Numbered from the stretch's first letter, positions 48,085 to 57,467 are shown. The stretch: 64,000 nt of DNA from Nothopassalora personata (GCA_033816765.1 CM066293.1:1054001-1118000), one strand, 5' to 3'. Notes: generated by a model from the sequence alone, not told the origin. Program-made: numbers and translations.

Positions 48085-49205
48085 ACTTACTCGTAGGGGC
48101 TATAGACTAGCTACTACGAGTAAGTATATAGTATATAGAGGCTAGGTAATCTACGGTTACATCTAAGATTCTTTCTAAGTGTTAACCTTAATACTATACT
48201 ACGCTATACTACACCGATCGCTACGCGTATACGTACACGCCCTCCGCCCTCGTTATGCCTATTGTTACGAATCGCCGCCGTAGCGGCTAAGCTATTAATG
48301 TCGAGCTATATCGTAAGACGATCGCCTAGCTTATCGTAAGTAAGACTACGTATCGAGACATCCTTTAGCGTCTTCGCTAGGACTATAGAGTCTATCTTAC
48401 ACTACCTACTTTAGAGCGTAGGCTTAAACAGTAGGGATTAACTAAGGCTAATATACGTACTAAGTTTAATCTATAGTAAGAGGACTATCTACGACGGAAG
48501 ATTAAATATAACTTTTAGCGGTACCTAGCATTAGGTAATAAGTATATAGTTAAGATACTAAAAAAAGATAGCTTTAAGTTATCGTTAACCTAATACCGTA
48601 ATCTACGAAGATTAATAGGTCTTCTAAGGCGGATACTACTAGAGAACGAGGAAGAGATTACGTAGGCTATTCGTAAAGTCTTATCGGTTATAATCGCTTC
48701 TAATGTTACGTATAATAGTAGCTATCGTACTATCGCTAACTATCTACGTAGGAAGAATCGCTTTATCGGTAGGTACGTATATATCTACTTCTTTAACCGC
48801 TCCGAGTATACTATACCGCGGCTACGAGTATATACTACTACACCGCTATAAGTATATACTACTACACCGCTACGAGTATATACTACTATACCGCTACGAG
48901 TATATACTACTATACCGCTACTACACCGCTACGAGTATATACTACTATACCGCTACTATAAGTATATACTCCGTACACTATTATATACTAGACTCTATCC
49001 TAATTAGGCTACGAGACTCTTATATATAATAGTATATAGAGTATAGAGCTATCGAGCACTTCCTTATAGGGGCTAGCGTAGCTACTCCTATTACTCGTAA
49101 TCTAGTAATACGTATAGGCTACGTACGAGATAGTTAGTACTAGCTATTCTCTTTACTTACGCGCACTTACTTGTAGCGGCGAAGGGTGCGCGCCTACGAG
49201 TAAGT
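48085..49205. mobile_element. RIP-degraded element with palindromic terminal inverted repeats
   Basis: The unit begins ACTTACTCGTAGG and ends CCTACGAGTAAGT, a perfect 13-bp terminal inverted repeat about 1.1 kb apart. Each end also holds a second inverted copy about 30 bp inside, so each terminus can itself fold as a 12-bp hairpin (48085-48096 with 48114-48125; 49165-49176 with 49194-49205, one change). The interior is RIP-degraded and contains a minisatellite. This suggests a DNA transposon remnant or MITE-like unit; no transposase motif is readable and the target duplication is unclear. Confidence 0.55.
48835..48975. repeat. Minisatellite, ~24-bp unit
   Basis: Repeated ACACCGCTACGAGTATATAC-type units with TACAC/TATAC variation. 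They give a meaningless open frame of repeated Tyr-rich octapeptides. Confidence 0.8.
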
Positions 49206-49255
49206 ATATATATATTAACTTCTATATATAGAGACCGTATCTATAAGATCGCTCG

Positions 49256-49590
49256 TGTTGCGGTTGGGCCTTGTCCCTCGTCACGTGGGTGGCCTAGGAA
49301 GTGTCGATCCTCGATATGTCTCTAAAGTAGTGTGAACGAGAGTTCACTACAAGGTTGCAACTTAACACAAGAGTGTTGATTTGAGTTGAGCACGAGGCTC
49401 CTATCTACTCGTAAAGAAGCGTCGTCTATATAGTGCCATGTCTTGGCGTAACTGATCAGAGTCGCTCAGCCTCAGTCTCGATCTGAGTCGTTCAGCCTCA
49501 GTCTCGATCTGAGTCGTCCACCCTCAGTCCTGCTGCCTCGCAGCCTGCATGAGCCCTTGTTGTTCGTAGCGAATGGACGTGTCCGTAACA
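49256..49590 (-). repeat. 3' LTR of the gag-only element
   Basis: 335 bp with TGTT...AACA ends, identical by eye to 51333-51667. It contains a tandem ~30-bp repeat of the form TCAGCCTCAGTCTCGATCTG. Confidence 0.95.
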
Positions 49591-49607
49591 CCACCTCCCT
49601 CCTCTAG

Positions 49608-49648
49608 GATCAATGTCCCTATTGATCACGTGTCGTTGTCTTATATAA
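49608..49648 (+). promoter_or_regulatory. Hairpin and TATA-like box before the antisense gene
   Basis: A 7-bp inverted repeat (GATCAAT...ATTGATC, 49608-49614/49621-49627) is followed by TATATAA at 49642-49648, about 45 bp before ATG 49693. The RIP-killed Gypsy has the same order: a 9-bp inverted repeat at 4105-4125, then TTATAA near 4126. Confidence 0.45.
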
Positions 49649-49692
49649 TCAATGCCCCTCCTTCGTTTCCTAACTTCCCCAAGTTTCAAAGG

Positions 49693-50276
49693 ATGTCTTC
49701 CAAATCTACCCTTTCTCGCAAGGCTCTTGTTGCTCGTATCCTAGCGGATTCGTGGCCTGCTCTTGTTCCTTGTGATACTTGTCGTCGTCTGAAACGGTCC
49801 TGCCAATACTCTTCCGATCTAAGGATGTCGTCGTCTTGTGCCCACTGCGTCCGCACAGGCAGGTCCTGCGTCACTACCTCCTGGGAGGCGCTTGACCGAA
49901 CAGCGGAGGAACTAGCCGCCAGGCTGGAAACGGATCGAAAAGCCCGTGACTCCCTGCTTGAACAGCTCGCCGCGCTCCAGTCCCGTATCACGAGAAACGA
50001 GCGAGTTCTCTCTGAGAACAGCCGCCGCGCGGACGAGAAATTGCGGTGCATGGCGCAAGAGGTGTCGGAGGAGGATGGTGACCCCTCTACTCTCGAGGAG
50101 CTGGAGGCCAACCTCCAGTCTGCCGGCGTCGGGTCTCCGTTCTCGTGGTCGGGTCCTTCGGGTGATTCCTCGGGTCACATGGTCGGGTAAGTTGTCCAGT
50201 ATCCAGTAGTCATTTGTCCATGCCGTAATGTTGACTTCTATGTCCTAGGTCATCAAATCAAGAAGCCGCTGTTTGA
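49693..50276 (+). CDS. Antisense Zn2Cys6-type protein of the gag-only LTR element
   Basis: Coding sequence join(49693..50186, 50249..50276), about 173 residues. The intron is a textbook 62-nt GTAAGT...TTGACTTC...CCTAG. Without splicing the frame ends at 50190. An in-frame ATG inside the LTR (49573) would add 40 residues, but the start at 49693 is preferred because AAGGATGTCTTCC recurs at the start of the related frame at 4165. Counted from 49573, Cys 67, 70, 77, 89, 92 and 99 have spacing 2-6-11-2-6, a fungal binuclear zinc cluster (CDTCRRLKRSC...CAHCVRTGRSC). About 50 charged residues with heptad-like Leu spacing follow (EELAARLETDRKARDSLLEQ), so dimerisation is likely. DNA or RNA binding is possible but unproven. 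It converges with gag. Confidence 0.7.
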
Positions 50277-50303
50277 TGCCTTGCTGTCCTCAGGTTGTTT
50301 CTG

Positions 50304-51293
50304 CTAGGCAGATTTCGAGAAGAAGTTCTCGCATTCCTGGTATGTATTCTCTTCGCGAATCATTGCGTTGAACTCGCGGCTAACCATGTTCTTTTTCTTG
50401 CAGTTCTTTGCAAAGTGGCCTTGCTCGCCACATACGTAGCAGGTGGAACCTTTGCTCTTCAGCCCCCTTCCTGTCCTACGCTCCGTTACGTCCAATTCCA
50501 TTGGGTCTCCGTAACTAGGGTCCTGACTTCTGGCCTTGAAGCCCCCTCTTCCGCCCGCGGCGGGTCTCTGGTATCCAGGCTGTACGAATCGGTCGTATCT
50601 CAAATCCTGGAGCCTTTCGTCGATTTCCTTTGCTACCTTAATCATCGCCCCTAGCGTAACGACGCTGGCGTTTCGGGATAGCTCAGCTTTGACATTGTCC
50701 TTTAGTCCGAGGTAGAATTGCGATCGCAGTGCTGCGTCGTTCCATTCCAGGTCGGCGGCATATCCTTGGAACTCTGAGGCGTATAGCGCTACAGAAGTGG
50801 TCTGTCGAAGTTGTCGGATATGTCGGTCGGCGTATACCTCCTCATTAGGTATCCCGTATAGATCATCGAGTTTCGTCTCAAACTCGTCGTAGTCGTGAAA
50901 AATTTTTCGAGTCTCCGTTTTCGGTGTTTCCCCCTCACCCTGGTTATGGAGCCAGTCCTTGAGGTATGGTCGGAATCCTCTAGCTGCTTTTCCACGTAGG
51001 AAGGATGCGGCGTACAAGACCTTGCTGGCCTCGCCTTGAAACTGGTGTGCGTTGAAGTGAAGGTACAACTGAACCTGCAGTTGAAAAGCCTCCAGTTTGT
51101 CCTTAGTCCCGTCGAACGTCTCCGGCGTGGACACCTTAGGTGCACGGTGGTGGTCCAATGGGTTCAGCATGCCCATAGGAGTGTTGTTGTTCTTGCTGCT
51201 TCCTGTAATCGACATTTCGCTCATTCGTTCCGTGATGCCAGTTGACTGTGGCTGTTGTCGTGACGGACTCCGGGTAGCGTCTCTCCCAGACAT
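50304..51293 (-). CDS. gag: Gag protein of the gag-only element
   Basis: 329 residues from ATG 51293 (MSGRDATRSP), about 40 bp inside the 5' LTR. The central region (PETFDGTKDKLEAFQLQVQL through RQTTSVALYASEFQGYAADL) is the retrotransposon gag capsid domain of Ty3/Gypsy elements. A glycine/arginine linker, MELDVTERR and one CCHC zinc knuckle (CYVCGEQGHFAKNC) follow for RNA binding. The frame is fully open with normal codon use. The product would form particles that package the element's RNA; protease and RT must come from elsewhere. The ELDVTE and post-knuckle stretch resemble the degraded gag at 8.1-10.2 kb, so a relative of that Gypsy element is a candidate helper. Confidence 0.9.
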   Translation of the reverse strand: MSGRDATRSPSRQQPQSTGITERMSEMSITGSSKNNNTPMGMLNPLDHHRAPKVSTPETFDGTKDKLEAFQLQVQLYLHFNAHQFQGEASKVLYAASFLRGKAARGFRPYLKDWLHNQGEGETPKTETRKIFHDYDEFETKLDDLYGIPNEEVYADRHIRQLRQTTSVALYASEFQGYAADLEWNDAALRSQFYLGLKDNVKAELSRNASVVTLGAMIKVAKEIDERLQDLRYDRFVQPGYQRPAAGGRGGFKARSQDPSYGDPMELDVTERRTGRGLKSKGSTCYVCGEQGHFAKNCKKKNMVSREFNAMIREENTYQECENFFSKSA

Positions 51294-51332
51294 ATAATCG
51301 ATAGCACTCCCCGCGGCTTTTGGTGCTCAAAG

Positions 51333-51667
51333 TGTTGCGGTTGGGCCTTGTCCCTCGTCACGTGGGTGGCCTAGGAAGTGTCGATCCTCGATATGTCTCT
51401 AAAGTAGTGTGAACGAGAGTTCACTACAAGGTTGCAACTTAACACAAGAGTGTTGATTTGAGTTGAGCACGAGGCTCCTATCTACTCGTAAAGAAGCGTC
51501 GTCTATATAGTGCCATGTCTTGGCGTAACTGATCAGAGTCGCTCAGCCTCAGTCTCGATCTGAGTCGTTCAGCCTCAGTCTCGATCTGAGTCGTCCACCC
51601 TCAGTCCTGCTGCCTCGCAGCCTGCATGAGCCCTTGTTGTTCGTAGCGAATGGACGTGTCCGTAACA
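51333..51667 (-). repeat. 5' LTR of the gag-only element
   Basis: 335 bp. On the minus strand it starts TGTTACGG and ends CGCAACA. The sequence just inside (CTTTGAGCACC on the minus strand) has no TGG, so no normal tRNA primer site is seen. Confidence 0.95.
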
Positions 51668-52229
51668 GCTCGCGAGATCTATACTATACTATTCTATATA
51701 CTACGGCTACGCGAGCTATATTTCTAGCTATACTATAGTAGGCCGAAGGCAATAGGCCTAAACTATGTCTAGTTAATTAATGCCTATTATAAGATAGAGC
51801 CGTTCTTTAGAATATAGATCTATGTATATATAGATATATTCTCCCGCTAGATTATTTAGACATATACCGGTAACCTTACGAAGATAAAGTTCTTAACCTT
51901 CGTATAATATAATATATTAATAAGATAATACGGCGAGGTTATTAGCTACGTATTTGTTAGGGCCGTAAGACTATAAGGGGATGTCGCAATGTATAGCACG
52001 CCTACGATCTTCTAATCGTAGATAAACTAAAGCTTACTTTCTTCTATCGACGCTATGCGCGTCTCCTAGTATACGTATACGCGTCACGTGCGGCATGCTA
52101 AGCCGGGTATAGCCGTATTACATGTAAGGGTTAGCTATAGGCTACCCTTATAACTGCCTCCCCTTCTAGGCCGAGCTACCCTTAGCTCGCGGCTTTAGGA
52201 GATTTCTATATAAGTAATCTATCTACTTC
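51668..52229. repeat. RIP-degraded DNA with an LTR fragment
   Basis: A spacer between the two young elements. Positions 51,959-52,151 match 3,160-3,351 in inverted orientation. The differences I saw are mostly C/T and G/A at CpA/TpG, with more mutated sites in the 3.2-kb copy. Nothing else recognised. Confidence 0.7.
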
Positions 52230-52422
52230 TGTCACAAGCAGGTGCAAGCACGTGGTCGGATAAGGTACAAGTCGAATAGATAGCTATCTAAGAGAGGCGC
52301 GGAGAGCGCGAGATACTTAAGGGAGCGCCAAGCCGATTAGTCAGCGGCTTAGTCAGCGGCGCGCTTGTGGTGCCCACGCACGTGCGCGCGGATCGAGGTG
52401 AATGGGCGCCGGTACGGTGACA
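52230..52422 (-). repeat. 3' LTR of the chromovirus element
   Basis: 193 bp with ends TGTCAC/GTGACA. The pol frame runs through the purine tract and about 70 bp into this LTR before stopping at 52353. Confidence 0.8.
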
Positions 52423-55400
52423 CTACCCCCCCCTCTGAGAGTGCGCTCCGGAGCACTCTGTCCTCTCCTATCCATCGTATCCATCATTGCCTTCGCGAAC
52501 TTCTCGTCGTCTATCAACTCATCATCCGTCACAGTGTCGACTTCCTCGTCCTCCGCGTAACCATCTATGACGCTACGTAACGCAGGCAGACTTTCGCGGC
52601 GACACGGCGCAGCAGCCTCAGCTACTGTCCGGACGGTGTCTTTCTCGGTGTGTGTACCCAGCTCTTCACACAGGTACCCTGTGCCGTAGTGACTCGCGCC
52701 ATCCAGGCGGCTACACACTGCGATCTGATGCGCATCAGCTTCACTGTCGTCATGACTCGCGCCAATCAGCAGATCCACTCCTGTTACTTGGTCTGTTTGT
52801 CGAGAAAGATCGTCATCGCGACGCGTATCGCTCTCTTTCTCACAAGTCCTGAGTCCAGGTCCCACCGGCATCAGAGCCATCGCTGCTGCATTGAGTGCTG
52901 AGTCACGCGCCAGTCGCATGCCCGTGGCATCCTCATTGGCAACCCAGTCTGCAGGAGGTTGAAAACCAGGTGGTCTGGTTGCTCGAGGATGGTTATGGTG
53001 AAAGTCGGCGACAGAGGCGGCGGCTGTCTCAATGACCTGGCCCGCAGCTTCATAGGATGGTTCTAGGTATCCAACGTACTTCACCAAGTACTCATAATAT
53101 GGCTCTTTCACACCACCTCTAGGTGTTCTTCCTCTCGGCCATCTCTTCTTGCAATCCAACACCTCCTCCACTTCCCAAAAGTCGGGCTCGGCTGGGTTGG
53201 TTTCGTGTTGTTCGTCGTCCACGATTCGTATCGGTGGAGGCGCAGGTTGTACTTGCCCTTCGACTGGAGGATGAACCGGTGCTAGAAGGTGTGAGTGGAA
53301 GCGGTTGTCAATATTCATAGTGGGCGGCAGCTCCACTTTATAGGTGTTCCCCGGCAGCACCTCCGTGATCACGTGCGGACCTGACGACTTCACGTCCAAC
53401 TTCCTAGACGGTCTCTCCATCTCCCAGTTCTCGGTGCTCACCCATACCTCGTTACCTTCGACGTATCGTGGTGCTGGTGTACGGTTTTGGTTTGCGTATT
53501 CGGCTTGGACGGCTTGGGCGAGGGCCATTTGCTGTCGTAGGAACTCCTGCATGTCATGCATCTTTCTTGCGAACCTGTCTGCTGACTCCGCGTCGAGTCG
53601 TTGCCTGTGTGGCATAAGTGGCATTGGGAGCTCGAGGTGGAGCTCGGAAAAGCGTGGGTTACGTCCTGTGTTGGCGTAGAACGGTGATACCCCTGTTGTA
53701 GCTGATACGGCGTTGTTAGCAGTAAACTCGGCCAACGGGGCCCAATCCGGCCAGTCATCCTGAGCGTAATTGACGAACATGCGGAGGTACTGTTCCATCA
53801 CCTTGTTCGTGTTCTCCGACTGGCCGTCCGTCTCCGGGTGATATGAAGATGAGAGCTTCTGGTTGATGCCTAGGAGGGCACAGATCCTTCGCCAAAAGGC
53901 CGATACCCATTGCGTGCCGCGATCTGAGACGATGGACTTGGGAAGCCCATGTCTGCTGAACACGTACTTCAAGAACACCAAGGCACAATGTTCGGCGGTC
54001 ATCGAGAGGACAGGAATGATGTGTCTTTCCTTGGTAAGGCGGCATGTGACCGTCATGATGTTCTCGTATGTTCGTCCATCCACCGCACTCTTCCCCTCCG
54101 GCAGTTTGACGACGAAGTCGACAGCAATGTCTTCCCATGCGCCGAATGGTACAGGCAACGGCTTCAACAGTCCAGGGTACTGGATGTTGGTGCTCTTGTT
54201 CGTGTGGCAAGTGCGACAAGCTCGGACGTATTTCTTGACAAAACGAGCCATGCCTGGCCAAGTATAATTGCGAGCAACGAGTTCGTAAGTCTTTTCATCT
54301 CCCATGTGGCCCGCTGCGGCATGGTCATGGAAAGCTTGCACGATGCGAGTGCGCACCGGCACTTCTCCTTCATCAAGGGCATCTTCTGACTCTGGTGGAA
54401 CGAACAGGCTGTATCCGCCATAGATGTTCTTGATGTATATCATTCCCCCAACTGGCACTGCATGACGGTCGTCGATACGATGTTTTCGTAGCAGCGTGCA
54501 TGGCTCATCGCGTTCCAGTTGTTGGACGGCCTCCTCTGCTTCTGGCTGCGCATACAATTCTCGGATGGCGGTGGTGAGCGGAGTCACGACGTCGTTGGCG
54601 GAGGCGCTAAGGACTCTCGTGGAGGACAGATTCAGAACCCGGTCTGGCCCAAGCAATATCTGATGTTGTTGCTGATTGCGCAGATCAGTAAGATCGCCAG
54701 GCACAGGAAGGTCCTGTGAGCGCCGTGTGAGACTGTCCGGCTTCGTGCCTTGTACGCCTGGTCGGTACACTATCTTGAAGAAGAATTGGGACAGGAACTC
54801 GGCCCACCTAGCTTGCCTTCGGTTAAGCTGTTTCGTACTCATGAACCATTCAAGGTTCTTGTGATCAGAATACACGAGAGTAGGCTTGTCCTCTGCAGAG
54901 TCGGGGTCTGGCAGATTCTCGTAGTCGTCAGTGCCGTACTCGTTGACGGTTAGCTCCGGGCGCCATTCTTCGAAAGCTTGTACGATCGCCAAAAGCTCCT
55001 TGTCATAGATGTCGTAATTGCACTGTTGCGGATCCATCTTCTTGGACATGTATGCGATCGGATGAAGTACGCCATTCTCATCTCGTTGAGAAAGGACTGC
55101 TGCGGTCACGTAATCCGAGGCATCTGTTTCGAGAATCGTTTCTCTTCCTGGATAGAAGTGCTTCAGTGTAGGGGCGTCGATGAATGCCTGTTTCAGCGCG
55201 TCGAATGCTCGTTGGCACGACTCTGACCATTCCCATGGTACGTTCTTGCGCGTGAGTTTGGTCATGGGCAAACAGATCTTGCTAAAGTCTTTGATGAACC
55301 GCCGATAGAAGTTGGCAAACCCCGTGAACGACAAAATATCGGTAACGTTGGCGGGAGTAGGCCAGTTCTTCACGCATTCGATCTTGGCTGGATCCATTTT

Positions 55401-57467
55401 GATGCCTTCGTTCGTAATAATCACGCCAAGATATGTGGTCTCATGTCTGAAGAACTCGCACTTGTCGATGTCGAGCTGCAGTCCAGCAGCGTCGAGCTTT
55501 CTCAGAACCTTTAGCACATGTTGGACGTGCTCTTCCCTGGTTTTGCTGAATACAAGTGCATCATCCAGGTAGCATGATACGAAGTCATCCAAGAACTCCC
55601 TCAGAGTGTCGTTAATGAAGGATTGGAATGTTCCTGGCGCATTGCATAATCCAAAGGGCATAACCACGCATTCGAACTGCCCATACCTAGTAGTGAATGC
55701 CGTTTTCCATTCATCCCCTGCTGCAATGCGGATACGGTTGAATGCTGCAATGACATCCAGCTTAGTGAACCATTGCGCGCCTGCAATGCGGTCTAGCGTT
55801 TCCTGAAAGAGAGGGATTGGGTACCTGCTCTTTGTGGTCAGCGCGTTCAGTGCACGATAGTCGACACAAACGCGGAGTCCTCCGCCTGGTTTCTTTACTA
55901 TCAGAACAGGTGCTGCTGCTGGTGACACACTGCGCTGGATGAAGCCTTTTTCGAGCTGGTCATCGACCCATTTTTTAATGACCTCGTTTTCCCGAGCGGA
56001 GAAGGAGTATGGTCTTCGAAACGGAGGGGTTTGACCGTTCTTCAGTTTGATCTCGTGGTCCACACCTGGTCTCCTTGGTGGCACCTTGTCTGCCTCCTTG
56101 CGGCTGAACAGTCTGGCCATTTCTCGGAATTCAACCGGCAGCAAAGGGGTAGGATCTTGGTCTTTGTCTTTGCCGTTCATGAATCGCTGATAGTCGTCGG
56201 CTGACACGGCAGATGCATTGAGTTGTCGCTGGGTGTAATCACCCGGGGACTTCTCCAATCTGTCCATGTTCTCCTGAGTGTTGGAGTCCACCAACATCGC
56301 AGCCGTGCCTCCTCTTACGGGCTTAGCTCGCATGCCGAATGCCTTCAGCGCACAAGCTGAGAGGGGATCGCGAGCGACTTGTTTGTCAAGGTCTTCTTTC
56401 GGATCAAACATCCACATCATATGAATTTCACAGCCTTGCCTGCGACTCATTCGCCTAAGCGCCTCTGCCGTGATGGTTTTGATATCGATCTCGGGTTCTT
56501 CTGGCATAGGCTTCGGCGCCTTCTTGGTGTGTCGAGCCGGACGCTTCAGAGTGTCAGGACCATCAGCAGGTAATGGCTTACGGGCGTGGTGTGATGCTTC
56601 CAGTTCTTCTTCAAGGTCTACTGCATGCCGCATGGCTGCCTTCGTGTTGTGTGTCTCCTGAACCACAGCTGGGACGGGTTCATCTTCATCCTCTACGTAA
56701 GGTCGTACGTAGTTAGCGAAGTTGGATCTGGAGGGTTCGAGCACTGGCATTTCGGTCTGCAGGATGCACACCGGCGTGGTTCCTTTGTCGTTGATAGACT
56801 GCACGCATACGGGTTCAGTGCTCCTCAAGCAGTTGGCGCGGCAATAGGCTGAGAACAGAGTCATGGTTCCTGACGCATAGTGGAACACAGGCTGATGCTC
56901 GTCGTGCCAGGGTCGGCCGAGGACTACATCATATTCCAGTGATGCGCAGTAACCAGACCTTGTCTCCACGTGGTCGCCGATCTGGATCTGTGCCGTTGTT
57001 CTGTGAGTGATTAGGTCACTAGCAGGTTGGCCGTCTGCTAACATCAGCCCCATGGGGTTGGGCAGTTGTATCATATCAAGGTTATTTCTGCGCGCAAAGT
57101 CGATGTCGAAGTACGTAGAGTTAGCACCATCATCATGAAAGGTTTGAGCAGGGATCTTTCCATTCACTGTGCATGGCATAACCAAATGAGAAGCTATCAC
57201 TGGATTGTGTTCATCTACAGAGTGGTTTGCAGCCAGCAGGGAGTGTGCCGATATGCTCAAAACCTTGCCTCTCTCAGGAGGTCCTTGCTCATGTTCATGC
57301 TCTTGTACTCGTGACTCGTGCGGTCCACTGTGTGTTGCGCTCACAGAGTGGACTAGGCGTTTCCCGCGCCGCCGTTGTTGTTGGCATTGCCACCACCATT
57401 GCGACGGTTGTTGCTTGGGTTGTAACCTGGTGCGAAAGGACGGCGGGCAACATCGCGCAGTGGACAC
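52353..57467 (-). CDS. pol: Pol polyprotein (protease, RT, RNase H, integrase, chromodomain)
   Basis: An open frame of 1704 codons, -1 relative to gag and overlapping it by 115 nt. It has no ATG of its own near the start and is probably made only by frameshifting at 57,365-57,359. In order: protease (FHDDGANS near 111, Asp-Asp-Gly instead of the usual Asp-Ser/Thr-Gly); RT (RVCVDYRALN, catalytic CYLDDALVF near 630); RNase H (ETDASDYVTAAVLS); integrase zinc finger (HAAAGHMGDEKTYELVARNY...CRTC) and DDE core (VDFVVKL, IVSDRGTQW, HPETDGQSEN); and a chromodomain (FWEVEEVLD...YLVKYVGY near 1435) that would target integration to marked chromatin. The last ~25 codons are encoded by the 3' LTR. No stops or frameshifts. 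Confidence 0.93.
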   Translation of the reverse strand: MSTARCCPPSFRTRLQPKQQPSQWWWQCQQQRRRGKRLVHSVSATHSGPHESRVQEHEHEQGPPERGKVLSISAHSLLAANHSVDEHNPVIASHLVMPCTVNGKIPAQTFHDDGANSTYFDIDFARRNNLDMIQLPNPMGLMLADGQPASDLITHRTTAQIQIGDHVETRSGYCASLEYDVVLGRPWHDEHQPVFHYASGTMTLFSAYCRANCLRSTEPVCVQSINDKGTTPVCILQTEMPVLEPSRSNFANYVRPYVEDEDEPVPAVVQETHNTKAAMRHAVDLEEELEASHHARKPLPADGPDTLKRPARHTKKAPKPMPEEPEIDIKTITAEALRRMSRRQGCEIHMMWMFDPKEDLDKQVARDPLSACALKAFGMRAKPVRGGTAAMLVDSNTQENMDRLEKSPGDYTQRQLNASAVSADDYQRFMNGKDKDQDPTPLLPVEFREMARLFSRKEADKVPPRRPGVDHEIKLKNGQTPPFRRPYSFSARENEVIKKWVDDQLEKGFIQRSVSPAAAPVLIVKKPGGGLRVCVDYRALNALTTKSRYPIPLFQETLDRIAGAQWFTKLDVIAAFNRIRIAAGDEWKTAFTTRYGQFECVVMPFGLCNAPGTFQSFINDTLREFLDDFVSCYLDDALVFSKTREEHVQHVLKVLRKLDAAGLQLDIDKCEFFRHETTYLGVIITNEGIKMDPAKIECVKNWPTPANVTDILSFTGFANFYRRFIKDFSKICLPMTKLTRKNVPWEWSESCQRAFDALKQAFIDAPTLKHFYPGRETILETDASDYVTAAVLSQRDENGVLHPIAYMSKKMDPQQCNYDIYDKELLAIVQAFEEWRPELTVNEYGTDDYENLPDPDSAEDKPTLVYSDHKNLEWFMSTKQLNRRQARWAEFLSQFFFKIVYRPGVQGTKPDSLTRRSQDLPVPGDLTDLRNQQQHQILLGPDRVLNLSSTRVLSASANDVVTPLTTAIRELYAQPEAEEAVQQLERDEPCTLLRKHRIDDRHAVPVGGMIYIKNIYGGYSLFVPPESEDALDEGEVPVRTRIVQAFHDHAAAGHMGDEKTYELVARNYTWPGMARFVKKYVRACRTCHTNKSTNIQYPGLLKPLPVPFGAWEDIAVDFVVKLPEGKSAVDGRTYENIMTVTCRLTKERHIIPVLSMTAEHCALVFLKYVFSRHGLPKSIVSDRGTQWVSAFWRRICALLGINQKLSSSYHPETDGQSENTNKVMEQYLRMFVNYAQDDWPDWAPLAEFTANNAVSATTGVSPFYANTGRNPRFSELHLELPMPLMPHRQRLDAESADRFARKMHDMQEFLRQQMALAQAVQAEYANQNRTPAPRYVEGNEVWVSTENWEMERPSRKLDVKSSGPHVITEVLPGNTYKVELPPTMNIDNRFHSHLLAPVHPPVEGQVQPAPPPIRIVDDEQHETNPAEPDFWEVEEVLDCKKRWPRGRTPRGGVKEPYYEYLVKYVGYLEPSYEAAGQVIETAAASVADFHHNHPRATRPPGFQPPADWVANEDATGMRLARDSALNAAAMALMPVGPGLRTCEKESDTRRDDDLSRQTDQVTGVDLLIGASHDDSEADAHQIAVCSRLDGASHYGTGYLCEELGTHTEKDTVRTVAEAAAPCRRESLPALRSVIDGYAEDEEVDTVTDDELIDDEKFAKAMMDTMDRRGQSAPERTLRGGGSVTVPAPIHLDPRARAWAPQARR
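57323..57365 (-). promoter_or_regulatory. Programmed -1 ribosomal frameshift signal (gag-pol)
   Basis: The minus strand has the heptamer GGGAAAC in phase for -1 slippage (G GGA AAC, 57365-57359), two codons before the gag stop TAG (57355-57353). After a 5-nt spacer a hairpin follows: 12-bp stem with one mismatch and a 7-nt loop (57353-57323). After slippage the ribosome reads Arg-Leu-Val-His-Ser in the pol frame. Heptamer, spacer and hairpin match the standard architecture. Confidence 0.85.

Larger units (their letters stand above)
49256..51667 (-). mobile_element. Young gag-only LTR retroelement (non-autonomous) with an antisense gene
   Basis: A 2,412-bp element. The 335-bp LTRs (49256-49590 and 51333-51667) look identical base for base, and 5-bp GCTCG duplications flank it (49251-49255 and 51668-51672). 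It reads on the minus strand: a purine tract (AGAGGAGGGAGGTGG on that strand) abuts the inner edge of the 49590 LTR, and gag is on the minus strand. It has no protease, RT or integrase, so it must be moved by enzymes supplied in trans. CpA/TpG content is normal, so it has not been hit by RIP although the DNA on both sides has. Two convergent genes fill the interior: gag and the antisense Zn2Cys6-type gene, whose stops are 28 bp apart. Confidence 0.93.

Noticed and set aside
47862..48110. 82-codon Cys/Leu/Val-rich frame
   Set aside because: Encoded by the octamer repeat and crosses into RIP-degraded DNA.
48703..49029. 108-codon frame with Tyr-rich octapeptide repeats
   Set aside because: Produced by a minisatellite in RIP-degraded DNA; the start is not part of any conserved sequence.
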